Part shown: positions 26,996 to 35,875 of the stretch, piece by piece
Layout of the letters: each line of letters starts with the position of its first letter
How positions within the stretch are numbered: position 1 is the stretch's first letter
NCBI RefSeq assembly: GCF_028728205.1
Contig: NZ_JAQYUU010000003.1
Span: 186,001-250,000, forward strand
DNA: 64,000 nt
DNA from: Clostridium sp. 'White wine YQ'
Lineage (GTDB): Bacteria > Bacillota > Clostridia > Clostridiales > Clostridiaceae
Reading direction: 5' to 3'
Program-made: the position numbers and the translations under genes
Notes under the pieces: model-generated
Database searches by the model: none
The model's input: the letters and a program-made list of their open reading frames with translations, nothing else
What the model was told of the DNA's origin: nothing

Positions 26996-27718
26996 TTACT
27001 TCTCCAATTTATATCCTCTCGGAGTTATAAAGAAACCATCTTTAATAAAACTTTTTGAGTTCCCTATGATTACTATAGAAAACATATTAACTTCTTCATC
27101 TGTAAAATCCTTAAGAGTAGTTATCCAATATTCTTGTCCCTCTCTTAATGCATTTTTTACAACCCCTACAGGAGTATTTTCTCCCCTGAATTCCTTTATT
27201 ATTTCTATAGCTTCTTTTAAGTAATGAGGTCTTCCCTTTGATTTTGGATTATATAGTGAAATAACAAAATCTCCTTCAGCTGCGAGCTTAACTCTCTTTT
27301 TTATATCTTCATAATCTGTCATTAAATCAGAAAGAGAGATATTACAATTATCATGCATAAGTGGTGCACCTAGTACTGATGCAGCTGCAGAGGATGCAGT
27401 TATTCCTGGTATGATCTCTACTTCTTCATTATTTCTAAGCTCTAATATAAGCCCAGCCATTCCGTATATTCCTGAATCTCCAGTACTTATTAATGCAACA
27501 TTCTTCTCTTTAGAAAGCTTAAGAGCTTCTCTACATCTTTCTTCCTCACCCTTCATACCATTAGAATAAACTTCTTTATCCTTTACTAAAGGTTTTATCA
27601 TTTCTATGTACTTATTATATCCAACTATTATATCTGAATTTTCAACCACCTCTTTTGCTCTAAGAGACATGTGTTCAATTCCTCCAGGACCTATTCCTAC
27701 TATATAAAGCTTTCCCAT
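26996..27718 (-). CDS. cbiH: Cobalt-precorrin-3B C17-methyltransferase
   Basis: This SAM-dependent methylase (CobJ/CbiH) methylates C17 and contracts the corrin ring. Family features are YIVGIGPGGIEHMSLRA at the N-terminus, STGDSGIYGMAG and the PGITASSAAASVLGAPL loop. Near the C-terminus is SLYNPKSKGRPHYL. It has 240 residues and sits 1 bp from the cbiG stop, tightly coupled in the operon. Confidence 0.93.
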   Translation of the reverse strand: MGKLYIVGIGPGGIEHMSLRAKEVVENSDIIVGYNKYIEMIKPLVKDKEVYSNGMKGEEERCREALKLSKEKNVALISTGDSGIYGMAGLILELRNNEEVEIIPGITASSAAASVLGAPLMHDNCNISLSDLMTDYEDIKKRVKLAAEGDFVISLYNPKSKGRPHYLKEAIEIIKEFRGENTPVGVVKNALREGQEYWITTLKDFTDEEVNMFSIVIIGNSKSFIKDGFFITPRGYKLEK

Positions 27719-27719
27719 G

Positions 27720-28688
27720 CTATTCTATCCTTTCTCCAATGCAAAGTGTCATCCCTTCCTTTGCAATTCTATTTACTAATATCTCTCCACCACTCAAGTA
27801 AACACATGGCTCTGCCACGGAACTTACCCCTATTGATTTCTTTACAAACTCACTGCCTTTAAATAAATGCTCAACATTTTCTATACTCTCTCTCCCATGA
27901 ATATCTATTGGAACTTCAAGCTCCTTTGCTAAGTTTAAAATAGCTTTTTCTTCACTTTTTAAATCTACAGTGCTAATCTTATCTACTGCTTTTAGTAAAT
28001 ATCCATGCTCAATTAATGCTTCCTTTATAAAGGCTCTTAATTTATCCGTTGACGTATCCTTCTTACACCCAATGCCTAGTATTATATTTTTTCTTATAAG
28101 TACAAGAGCATCTTCATTCAATATTTTATTTGTAACAACAACTTTTGCTTTTGCTTCTATATCTTCCTCTACATATCCTTCTGGAATTTCTATCTTGCCT
28201 AACGTATCTACAAATCCTATCTTTTCACCTTCTGTAAGCAAACTAGAAATTTCTTTTGCTTTCTTCATATCATTAATTAGTAGATAATTTTCTTTTGCTA
28301 TAATATCTGGTGCTTTTACTCCTAATGCGTCTGTAGCTGTTGTTATTACTGGAGTTGCATTAATTACTTCTGAAACCTTAAGTGCTAATTCGTTTCCGCC
28401 TCCTAAATGTCCACTTAATAGACTTATAGAAAACTTTCCAACAGCATCCACCACAACTACTCCTGGGTCCACTGTTTTTCCTTTTAAATATGGAGCAATT
28501 GCCCTTAACGCTATTCCCGTAGAAGATATAAATATAATGCCCCTAGCATTTTCCATTGCTTCCCTTGCAACATTACTTAATCCATCTCTTACGATAGTTT
28601 CTTTAGTAATTATCCTTCCCCCTAGTTTTCCTGATATATTCTCAGCTACTTTATCTCCTAGCTTTGATAAACTTAGAATATATAGCAT
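27720..28688 (-). CDS. cbiG: Cobalt-precorrin-5A hydrolase
   Basis: CbiG opens the delta-lactone and releases acetaldehyde, a step specific to the anaerobic corrin route. The 322 residues contain GIIFISSTGIALRAIAPYL and SLLSGHLGGGNELA, and the C-terminal domain begins at about 200 with ILGIGCKKDTS. AGVSSVAEP-type residues are seen as IGVSSVAEPCVYL. It lies between cbiF and cbiH with short gaps. Confidence 0.93.
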   Translation of the reverse strand: MLYILSLSKLGDKVAENISGKLGGRIITKETIVRDGLSNVAREAMENARGIIFISSTGIALRAIAPYLKGKTVDPGVVVVDAVGKFSISLLSGHLGGGNELALKVSEVINATPVITTATDALGVKAPDIIAKENYLLINDMKKAKEISSLLTEGEKIGFVDTLGKIEIPEGYVEEDIEAKAKVVVTNKILNEDALVLIRKNIILGIGCKKDTSTDKLRAFIKEALIEHGYLLKAVDKISTVDLKSEEKAILNLAKELEVPIDIHGRESIENVEHLFKGSEFVKKSIGVSSVAEPCVYLSGGEILVNRIAKEGMTLCIGERIE

Positions 28689-28691
28689 TTT

Positions 28692-29444
28692 CTATACTCC
28701 CTTTCTAAACTCGTGGGTAAAATGCTTATCGTAAAGTAAGGATTTTTCATACTCACAATCAATAAATTCCCCTACTAATATTTGAGCAGTTTTCTTTATT
28801 CCAGCTTCTTTTACTTTTTGTGAAATATCATCTAAGGTTCCTATTATTATTCTTTCATCTTCCCAAGTAGCCTTTTCTATAACTGCGATAGGTATTGTCC
28901 CTGTACCATATCCTTTTTTTAGCTTATCAACTACTTTATCAATCATTGATATTGATAAAAATAAAGCCATAGATGCCTTATGAGCTGCTAATCCTTCTAA
29001 GTCTTCCTTCTCAGGCACTGGAGTTCTTCCTTCTACTCTAGTTAAAATTACTGTTTGACTTACACTTGGAAGGGTGAATTCTTTTTTAATAGCTGCCGCA
29101 GCTGCTGTAAATGAACTTACCCCAGGAATAACTTCATAGTCTATTGAAAGCTTATCAAGCTCATCCATCTGTTCCTTTATTGCTCCATAGATTGACGGGT
29201 CTCCAGTATGAAGTCTAACTATTGTTTTTCCTTCAAAGTGTTTTTCCTTAATAACATTAATAACATCCTCAAGTGTCATATTTGCTGAATTATATATTTC
29301 ACATTCTCTTCTGCAAAACTCTAAATGCTTTGCGTTTACTAAAGACCCTGCATATATTACTACATCGCATTTAGTTAATATATCTCTTCCTTTTACAGTT
29401 ATCAAATCTACATCCCCAGGACCTGCTCCAATAAAATAAAGCAT
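28692..29444 (-). CDS. cbiF: Cobalt-precorrin-4 C11-methyltransferase
   Basis: This 250-residue SAM methylase (CobM/CbiF) adds the C11 methyl group. It shows [16 protein letters not shown] at the start and [20 protein letters not shown] and [12 protein letters not shown] in order. It lies 11 bp after cbiL and 3 bp before cbiG. The assignment within the methylase family rests on GSLVN and HTGDPS, which are typical of CbiF/CobM. Confidence 0.93.
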   Translation of the reverse strand: MLYFIGAGPGDVDLITVKGRDILTKCDVVIYAGSLVNAKHLEFCRRECEIYNSANMTLEDVINVIKEKHFEGKTIVRLHTGDPSIYGAIKEQMDELDKLSIDYEVIPGVSSFTAAAAAIKKEFTLPSVSQTVILTRVEGRTPVPEKEDLEGLAAHKASMALFLSISMIDKVVDKLKKGYGTGTIPIAVIEKATWEDERIIIGTLDDISQKVKEAGIKKTAQILVGEFIDCEYEKSLLYDKHFTHEFRKGV

Positions 29445-29455
29445 AAATAACCCTC

Positions 29456-30118
29456 CTATCTACTTGCTAATATCAATGACATATATTCACACTCTTTAAA
29501 TATCTCCTCTTTATCATATATTATGGCCTCTCCTTCTCTACCAGCTCTTCTTACCATAACATATTCAAAACCTTTTTCTTCAAGAGTCTCAATTACTTCT
29601 CTTTCCTTTTTGTATACCTTCATTACAACAACATACTTTTCATCTCTTATCTCATGAACTTTTCCAGCTGGAATAACTAAAAGAGCTTCATTTCCCATAA
29701 CAACTGGTCTGTCTGTCAACGATGCTGCAGCACAAAATGAAGTTATTCCTGGAATTGTTTCTACTGTAAAACCATTATTCTGTATATATTTAAGAAGATG
29801 TACGTATGTTGAATATACTAATGGATCTCCTATAGTTAAAAAACTTACAGTTTTGCCCTCTTCTAATTCTCTTTTTATAGCCTCATATATCTCTTGTACT
29901 TTCGATTTAGTATCTTTTTTTCCCATAGGGAAATGTGCAATTATTACCTTAGTATCCTTACTTATATAATCCTTAGCTGTTTCATACGCTATACTTACTC
30001 CGCCATCTTCTGAAGTTGGGGCAACTATAACATCCGAAGCTTCTATTGCCTTAACTGCTTTTAGTGTTAATAATTCTGGATCTCCAGGTCCCATTCCTAT
30101 TCCATATAATTTATTCAT
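29456..30118 (-). CDS. cbiL: Cobalt-factor II / precorrin-2 C20-methyltransferase
   Basis: CbiL/CobI methylates C20 of cobalt-factor II with SAM. The 220 residues begin LYGIGMGPGDPELLTLKAV, then FLTIGDPLVYSTYVHLLK and IPGITSFCAAASLTDRP. The start overlaps the cbiT end by 8 bp. AAAGGAAA acts as ribosome-binding site within cbiT. Confidence 0.93.
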   Translation of the reverse strand: MNKLYGIGMGPGDPELLTLKAVKAIEASDVIVAPTSEDGGVSIAYETAKDYISKDTKVIIAHFPMGKKDTKSKVQEIYEAIKRELEEGKTVSFLTIGDPLVYSTYVHLLKYIQNNGFTVETIPGITSFCAAASLTDRPVVMGNEALLVIPAGKVHEIRDEKYVVVMKVYKKEREVIETLEEKGFEYVMVRRAGREGEAIIYDKEEIFKECEYMSLILASR

Positions 30119-30683
30119 TTGTAATTTCCTTTCTTCCGCTAACTATAAATATTCCATTATTGCTTGTTAACATATAACTTCCTTTTACATTCTTGCTTAT
30201 ATTAACCTGTGTTATCTCAATATTATAATTTAAAGCTTTTAGCACCTCACATGCTTTATAACAATTATCTATGGTAATAAAATTTAAAACTATTTTTCCT
30301 AATTTCTTAAGTTTTTTATGAGAAGCTGAAATTATTTCTTCTAAGTTTCCTCCACTTCCACCTATAAAAATCCCATCAAAGCTATCATCCGGGAAATTAT
30401 TTAAGGTGTGTAATGCTTCCCCTAATATAACTTCAAGATTATCACAATTAAATTTATTCTTATTCTCTAATATAAGATTAAAAGCATCTTGCTCTTTTTC
30501 AATTGCAATTACACTTTTGCATATCTTACTCATTTGAACTGACACAGACCCAGTTCCTGCCCCTACATCAAGTACTTTCGAAGAGGTACTAAGCTCTAAT
30601 TTCGAAATAGATAAAATTCTTACTTCTTCTTTCGTCATAGGAACTTTTCCTCTTATAAACTCTTCGTCTTTTATATATATCAT
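30111..30683 (-). CDS. cbiT: Cobalt-precorrin-6B C15-methyltransferase (decarboxylating)
   Basis: CbiT methylates C15 and removes the C12 acetate carboxyl group. The 190-residue class I methyltransferase has the SAM motif LDVGAGTGSVSVQM near residues 39-52, and FIGGSGGNLEEI. It is encoded separately from CbiE, unlike the fused CobL of aerobic organisms. Its ATG overlaps the cbiE stop by 4 bp. Confidence 0.93.
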   Translation of the reverse strand: MIYIKDEEFIRGKVPMTKEEVRILSISKLELSTSSKVLDVGAGTGSVSVQMSKICKSVIAIEKEQDAFNLILENKNKFNCDNLEVILGEALHTLNNFPDDSFDGIFIGGSGGNLEEIISASHKKLKKLGKIVLNFITIDNCYKACEVLKALNYNIEITQVNISKNVKGSYMLTSNNGIFIVSGRKEITNE

Positions 30684-31282
30684 TTTCTCTCCACCACCAA
30701 TACGCTTAAACTACTAAAACTTTTATTCATTATTTCTACTGGTATCCCAATAGTTATTTTCTCATCTTCATAGGATAAGTTTTCTCCAACATAAATTGTA
30801 GCTTCTATATTTTCTTCAAAGATATCCTTTGCCAATTTACTAGGAGTATTTTTATTATCTGTAAGCCATATAGTAAGTTTCGATGATTTTATCTCCTCAA
30901 TAAATTCTCCTTCTCTACCATGCAATGAAGATAATTTTGCCCCATTCCAAGGCAAAGACAATTTACTCATTAAATATTGAAATGAACTTAAGCCTGGGAC
31001 CACATTTATTTCTTCTAGTAAGTTTTCTTTCAAATAGTTTAGCACTCCATAAAAAGTTGGATCTCCAGAAGCTACTATGGCAATATTTTTATCCACATTG
31101 TCTTTGATTATATCCACAATATCTGCAAGTTTTTGCACTTTTTTCTTAGGATTATCAACAAAATCTATTGAATCTATAGCTCTACTAAAACCTACTATTA
31201 GTGAACTATCCTCTAAAACTTCCACTGCTTTAAATATCATATACTCTTTATTTCCAGGGCCTAATCCAACTAAATTAATCAT
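30680..31282 (-). CDS. cbiE: Cobalt-precorrin-7 C5-methyltransferase
   Basis: CbiE methylates C5 of the corrin ring. The 200-residue protein begins [15 protein letters not shown] and carries [15 protein letters not shown] and [14 protein letters not shown]. The frame is open to 31303, but AAAAGGAGAACC places the start at the ATG at 31282, giving an 8-bp overlap with cbiD. Confidence 0.92.
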   Translation of the reverse strand: MINLVGLGPGNKEYMIFKAVEVLEDSSLIVGFSRAIDSIDFVDNPKKKVQKLADIVDIIKDNVDKNIAIVASGDPTFYGVLNYLKENLLEEINVVPGLSSFQYLMSKLSLPWNGAKLSSLHGREGEFIEEIKSSKLTIWLTDNKNTPSKLAKDIFEENIEATIYVGENLSYEDEKITIGIPVEIMNKSFSSLSVLVVERK

Positions 31283-32369
31283 GGTTCTCCTTTTCACTTG
31301 CAAATAAAAGATTTGGTTCTTTTCCTCCCCAATATAAGACTACTTCAACTGCTATTTCATTACCAGTATATTGCTCCATTTTATTCTTAGCCTTTATTCC
31401 TATATTCTCATATACTTTATGATACTCCTTAGGAATGATTTTCACAGCACCTTCTGTGGTTTTTTCATTATATACCCTAGTAACTAAATCTAAGGGACAT
31501 CCCATTAAGGCTAATTCTAAAGCCAGTATTTCTAATCTCATATCACATACCTTTGAATGGGTATTAAATACTCCTCCTGCAACTTTTCCAAGCTTTCCAA
31601 TATGCCCTATAATAGTAACTTTTCTAACCCCATTATATTTGGCTGCATCTAATGCACTACCTACATAGTTTGATATAGTAACCATCTTGTTTTTGTCATA
31701 TCCTAGTGTCTCCCCATATCTTTCTCCCATATTTCCAAACACAAATATTATGTCTTTATAATAGGCAGATTTAGCCCTCATTTCTATTTCAATGGTTTCC
31801 TTAAGTGCTTCTTCTGACATTGGGTAAACTATACCGGAGGTTCCTAGTATACTTATTCCACCTACTATATTAAGCCTCGGGTTAAAAGTCTTTTTTGCAA
31901 CTTCTTCTCCCTTTGGTACGTAAATAGTTATCTCAACTCCATTGTTTTCTGGAAGTACGCTTAACACTTCTCTTTTTATCATTTCTCTAGGAACTGGATT
32001 TATAGCAGGCTCACCTTTTTTCACGTAAAGTCCTTCTCCCATAACTACTCCTACACCTTTTCCACCCTTAAGAATATAGCCACTTGGAATCTTCTTTGCC
32101 TTTGCCCATATATCAAGTCCATGGGTTACATCTGGGTCATCTCCACCATCCTTTATTATGGAGCAGCATATATAATCTTCCCCTTCTTCGATGGAATCAA
32201 TCTGCAGATTAAGCTTTATTCCACTTGGTGTATCAATTTCTACATAATCTAGTTTTTTTCCCCCATACAGCATCATAGTTGATGCCTTAGCTGCCGCTGT
32301 TGCACAAGAACCAGTAGTATATCCACACCTAAGCTTTTTTCCACCTGCATTTACATACATATCAAGCAT
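31275..32369 (-). CDS. cbiD: Cobalt-precorrin-5B C1-methyltransferase
   Basis: CbiD methylates C1 in the anaerobic pathway; it has no sequence relation to the other corrin methylases. The 364 residues include [17 protein letters not shown] near the N-terminus, [12 protein letters not shown] and [26 protein letters not shown] and [14 protein letters not shown] are also family-like. Start and end overlap neighbouring genes by a few bases. Confidence 0.94.
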   Translation of the reverse strand: MLDMYVNAGGKKLRCGYTTGSCATAAAKASTMMLYGGKKLDYVEIDTPSGIKLNLQIDSIEEGEDYICCSIIKDGGDDPDVTHGLDIWAKAKKIPSGYILKGGKGVGVVMGEGLYVKKGEPAINPVPREMIKREVLSVLPENNGVEITIYVPKGEEVAKKTFNPRLNIVGGISILGTSGIVYPMSEEALKETIEIEMRAKSAYYKDIIFVFGNMGERYGETLGYDKNKMVTISNYVGSALDAAKYNGVRKVTIIGHIGKLGKVAGGVFNTHSKVCDMRLEILALELALMGCPLDLVTRVYNEKTTEGAVKIIPKEYHKVYENIGIKAKNKMEQYTGNEIAVEVVLYWGGKEPNLLFASEKENHD

Positions 32370-32995
32370 TATTCTCTCTCCACTAAAAGGTACATTAAAG
32401 CATTAACTATAGCTGCTGCTACATTGCTTCCTCCCTTTCTACCCCTTATTGTTATCATAGGAATATCAAGTTTTTCAATTTCTTCCTTTGACTCTTTTGC
32501 TCCCACAAAACCAACAGGAGCTCCTATAATAAATTTAGGACTTGCTTTTCTTTCTTCATATAACTCTTTTAAAATAAATAATGCAGTTGGTGCATTCCCA
32601 AACACAAAGAATTCTACGCCTTCTTCTACCGCTTTGCTAACTGCAGCCATAGATCTTGTAGTCTTTTCTTCTTTTGCCTTCTTAGCTACTTCATCTAATG
32701 AAACATATGTTATAACTTCGCATCCAAGATCTTTTAGTGCTTTTTTATTTATTCCTGCCGCAACCATATTAGTATCAGTATATATCTTTACTCCACTTTT
32801 AAGTAATCTCTTAGCTTCTTCTATAGCACCTTCTCTTATATAAGCTAAATCTTTATATTCAAAATCTGCTGTAGTATGTATAACTCTTTTTACAATTGAA
32901 AGCTCTTCCCTGTTGAAGCTATGCTCACCCATTTCTTTTCCTATTATTTCAAAACTCTTTAGTTCGATTTCCATTGGATTCTTAACGTACTGCAT
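32369..32995 (-). CDS. cbiC: Cobalt-precorrin-8 methylmutase
   Basis: CbiC moves the methyl group from C11 to C12 to give cobyrinate. The 208 residues carry [13 protein letters not shown] with the catalytic His, [38 protein letters not shown] and [19 protein letters not shown]. It overlaps the cbiA end by 14 bp and uses GGAGAG inside cbiA. Confidence 0.95.
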   Translation of the reverse strand: MQYVKNPMEIELKSFEIIGKEMGEHSFNREELSIVKRVIHTTADFEYKDLAYIREGAIEEAKRLLKSGVKIYTDTNMVAAGINKKALKDLGCEVITYVSLDEVAKKAKEEKTTRSMAAVSKAVEEGVEFFVFGNAPTALFILKELYEERKASPKFIIGAPVGFVGAKESKEEIEKLDIPMITIRGRKGGSNVAAAIVNALMYLLVERE

Positions 32996-34313
32996 TTTTT
33001 CTCTCCTTACAACTAATTATAATCTCTTTTATAAAATCTAAATTAGAGAAAAAGTGAACATGTCCATATGCCCCAAGAGTATTATTTTTTATATATCCAC
33101 ATGTCCACTCTTTTAATCCCCCATTAAAGGTTCTTTTGCTAAGTTTATACACAGTTTTATTACTACATTCAACCTTAGATTTATGAAACTCATGAGAATT
33201 TATTGATAAGTTTCTTTTAATTAATTGATTCTCCGAAATATCTATATGATTATATCCAAAATTATTTAATGTTTTAGTCATATAGGCTTCTCCATCAAAA
33301 AAACCTACCATTTTCTCACCCTCAATGGACTTCATTAAATACATCATGCCTCCACACTCAGCATAGCATGGTGTACCTTTTTCTAGCTCATTCCTTATGC
33401 TGCTTAAAAAACTAATATTTTTAGAAAGTTCATTACTGAAAACTTCTGGATATCCTCCCCCTAAATATATCAAATCTAAATCATCTGGAACTTTCTCATC
33501 ATTTAGAGGGGAAAAATATATAACTTCTCCGGCCTCTTCCAGAAGTTCTATATTCTCTTTATAGTAAAAAGAAAAGGCTACATCCTTTGCAATTCCTATT
33601 CTAAGTCCAAGCGGACTTAAATGATATCTATCTTTAAATTTATCTGTTTCTTTCATTATTTCTAAGATTGAATTTACATCTACATTTTCTTCTATAAGAT
33701 TAGATACAACATCAATCTTATCTTGCAAATCTGTAATCTCTTGACTTTGTACAAGTCCTAAATGTCTAGATCCCAGAATAATTCTATCATCTTTGGGCAG
33801 GTACCCTAAAACCTTTATATTTAATGTTTCTTCAATTAATTGCTTAAGGAATATATAATAAGATTTGTTTATATTATTTAATACTATTCCTGCAAATTCA
33901 CAGTCCGAAAAATCAATTATTCCTTTTAGCTCTGCTATAAAAGTAAGACTTGAAGCTTTAGGAGAGATTACAAGAATTATCGGAAGACCTAAAATTTTTG
34001 AGACATGGGCTGTTGAGGCTTCAAGAGTTGTTCCGATTCCATCATATACACCCATAACCCCTTCAACAATTCCTATATCCTCATTATTTCTGCTATAAAC
34101 CGCTTTAAGTCCATCTTCTCCCTGTAAAAAGAAATCTAAATTTCTAGAAGGTTTTCCTGTTATTTTTTCATGAAAGGCACCATCAATATAGTCTGGCCCT
34201 ACTTTATACCCTGCTATATCATAACCTCTTCTTTTCAATAGATTCATTAACCCGATTGTAAATGTTGTTTTGCCTCCCCCTGATGAATTTGATGCAATAA
34301 CTACAGATTTCAT
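32982..34313 (-). CDS. cbiA: Cobyrinate a,c-diamide synthase
   Basis: CbiA amidates the a and c side chains of cobyrinate using ATP and glutamine. The 443 residues begin with the P-loop SSGGGKTTFTIGLM, then YKVGPDYIDGAFH. A C-terminal class I glutamine amidotransferase domain has YAECGGMMYL with the catalytic Cys and SHEFHKS near the end. It follows cbiK after 106 bp, the only sizeable gap in the operon. Confidence 0.94.
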   Translation of the reverse strand: MKSVVIASNSSGGGKTTFTIGLMNLLKRRGYDIAGYKVGPDYIDGAFHEKITGKPSRNLDFFLQGEDGLKAVYSRNNEDIGIVEGVMGVYDGIGTTLEASTAHVSKILGLPIILVISPKASSLTFIAELKGIIDFSDCEFAGIVLNNINKSYYIFLKQLIEETLNIKVLGYLPKDDRIILGSRHLGLVQSQEITDLQDKIDVVSNLIEENVDVNSILEIMKETDKFKDRYHLSPLGLRIGIAKDVAFSFYYKENIELLEEAGEVIYFSPLNDEKVPDDLDLIYLGGGYPEVFSNELSKNISFLSSIRNELEKGTPCYAECGGMMYLMKSIEGEKMVGFFDGEAYMTKTLNNFGYNHIDISENQLIKRNLSINSHEFHKSKVECSNKTVYKLSKRTFNGGLKEWTCGYIKNNTLGAYGHVHFFSNLDFIKEIIISCKERKNAVR

Positions 34314-34419
34314 ATAAAAACTCCTTCAAGCTACAGGGTTTTAAGTTCAACTATTAACTTATTAATGCCTGAACTCAAACAAGAATAAGTAAAGTTTCCT
34401 ATCAAAAACCCTATACTTA

Positions 34420-35241
34420 CTAACCTTTTAAATTTTCTCCAAAACCTTGGAATCTACCACTTAGGGCATCTTCTAAATGTTTCATATATATATTTCTAAC
34501 TTCTTTATATTCACCTAACCCAACATTGAACTCTTCAACTTCTATGCCTTCACGTTTAAGTGTAGAGGCCCAAGAATCTTCTTCACTTGAGAAAATATCA
34601 TTTCTTGCATGATCTCCTACTACAAGTAAAAATGGTGCCAATACAACCCTTTGTATATTTTTATCCTTCAAATACTTTATAGCATTCTCTAATGATGGAT
34701 AAGCTTCAATGGTTGCGATTATTATGTTCCCATGGTCTAAATCTCTAAGCCTATTCTGAAAACATCCATAACAAGAGTTGCCTGGGTGATGAGTTCCATG
34801 CCCAGCTAATACAACAATCTTATCCTTAGGTAGGTTATTCGAAATTGCACAAACTAAGTCATCATAATCTAAGTTAACTTCATCAGACTGAAAATATATC
34901 AACGGGCGTCCTAATCTTAAACTAGTAAACTTATCCTTATAAATAATTGTTACCTTTTTTATGTAGTCAAATTCTTGTCCAGGTATTATGTGCAGAGGCT
35001 GTATAGTTACCTCTTCATATCCTTCATTTAATAGAGACTCCAATGCTTCCTCTGGCGTAAAAATACTCATATCATGTTCTTTTTTTAGTTTTTTAATAAT
35101 CTTATGGGAAGTAAAGGCTCTAATTACTTTATACTCTTTTCCATATCTTTCTTCAACTTCTCTCTCCATTGGAACTATATTTTTTTCTAATGCATCTAAG
35201 TAAGATGTTCCAAAACTTAAAACTATAATTGCTTTTTTCAT
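34420..35241 (-). CDS. cbiK: Sirohydrochlorin cobaltochelatase (CbiK)
   Basis: CbiK inserts Co2+ into sirohydrochlorin, the entry step of the anaerobic branch. The 273 residues have the metal-binding His in VLAGHGTHHPGN and a second in QPLHIIPGQEFD. FGTSYLDAL and the C-terminal half APFLLVVGDHARND also match the family. No signal peptide is seen, so it is cytosolic. It is the first gene of the operon, behind the cobalamin riboswitch, the hairpin repeats and a terminator. Confidence 0.93.
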   Translation of the reverse strand: MKKAIIVLSFGTSYLDALEKNIVPMEREVEERYGKEYKVIRAFTSHKIIKKLKKEHDMSIFTPEEALESLLNEGYEEVTIQPLHIIPGQEFDYIKKVTIIYKDKFTSLRLGRPLIYFQSDEVNLDYDDLVCAISNNLPKDKIVVLAGHGTHHPGNSCYGCFQNRLRDLDHGNIIIATIEAYPSLENAIKYLKDKNIQRVVLAPFLLVVGDHARNDIFSSEEDSWASTLKREGIEVEEFNVGLGEYKEVRNIYMKHLEDALSGRFQGFGENLKG

Positions 35242-35263
35242 AATAAACTCCCTTTAAATAAAA

Positions 35264-35293
35264 AATAAAACCTTCTGAATAATGTCAGAAGGC
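35264..35293 (-). terminator. Terminator hairpin just before cbiK
   Basis: On the minus strand CCTTCTGA and TCAGAAGG pair and are followed by TTTTATTTTTTATTT, ending at the cbiK Shine-Dalgarno. It is probably the riboswitch-controlled terminator, although about 310 nt separate it from the aptamer. Confidence 0.7.
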
Positions 35294-35365
35294 TATGAAA
35301 AATAATCAAGGTAATCTTAAAATCACTTTGTCCATTTAGCCACCCTCTCCATCGCTCGTAGAGAT

Positions 35366-35461
35366 GAATTTTTATCGTGAGACTTGATTAATACTTGTTT
35401 AAAAATTGCGGTTTCTGGCAATTTTTACGGCATGTATTAATCTCAAGTCGAACAAAAATTC
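35366..35461 (+). repeat. Hairpin repeat unit A (96 bp)
   Basis: This unit is a three-stem hairpin. The outer stem is GAATTTTT/AAAAATTC. The middle stem is GACTTGA-TTAATAC/GTATTAA-TC-TCAAGTC. The apical stem is TAAAAATTGC/GCAATTTTTA with loop GGTTTCTG. The 5' internal loop ends in GTGA and the 3' side has GAAC. It lies in the cbi leader, on the strand opposite to the transcript as written. Confidence 0.85.
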
Positions 35462-35465
35462 TAAA

Positions 35466-35561
35466 GAAGTTTTAACTGTGAGACTTAATTCATACTTGTT
35501 AGAAAATTGTGGTTTCTAACAATTTTCTGGCACATATGAATTTTAGTCGAACTAAAACTTC
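35466..35561 (+). repeat. Hairpin repeat unit B (96 bp)
   Basis: This is a direct tandem copy of unit A, starting 100 bp after it. The outer stem is GAAGTTTTA/TAAAACTTC. The middle stem is GACT plus ATTCATA/TATGAAT plus AGTC. The apical stem is AGAAAATTGT/ACAATTTTCT with loop GGTTTCTA. Stem bases differ from unit A on both sides so that pairing is kept. Confidence 0.85.
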
Positions 35562-35564
35562 GAA

Positions 35565-35580
35565 GAATTTTTAGTGAAAC
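35565..35580 (+). repeat. Truncated third hairpin unit (5' part only)
   Basis: GAATTTTTAGTGAAAC begins at the expected 100-bp spacing after unit B and matches the 5' ends of the full units, including GTGA. The rest is missing, and the cobalamin riboswitch starts about 20 bp on. Confidence 0.55.
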
Positions 35581-35599
35581 ATAAAAACCCTATTAGTGC

Positions 35600-35760
35600 A
35601 AAAACTTAGGCAGGTATTCTGGCTCAAGTGTCATAATCTTAGCTTATCTTCCCAGTTTCCCAGTGACTCTATAACTAAGACTCTTCTTTTACAGCGGCGG
35701 GACCGCACAGGAATTTCACCTGTTTCCCTATTATACTAATTCCCTTATGGGACATTTAAA
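35600..35760 (-). promoter_or_regulatory. Cobalamin riboswitch
   Basis: The minus strand has the class I cobalamin aptamer pieces in order: GGGAAACAGGTGAAATTCCT, GCGGTCCCGCCGCTGTAA, GAGTCACTGGGAAACTGGGA and, at the 3' end, the B12-box-like GAGCCAGAATACCTGCC. It should repress the cbi operon when adenosylcobalamin is abundant. Confidence 0.92.
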
Positions 35761-35875
35761 GGCTTTATTTAAATAAATATATTTCACCTATTAGTCACCT
35801 ATGTTTTATCAATATTTACTTTGTATGAAGATTATAGCATTGTAGTATAACTCTGTCTACAAAGAATACTTATTA

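Noticed and set aside
35366-35580. CRISPR array
   Set aside because: Repeat units are ~96 bp with 4-nt spacers, they are palindromic, and no cas genes are seen.
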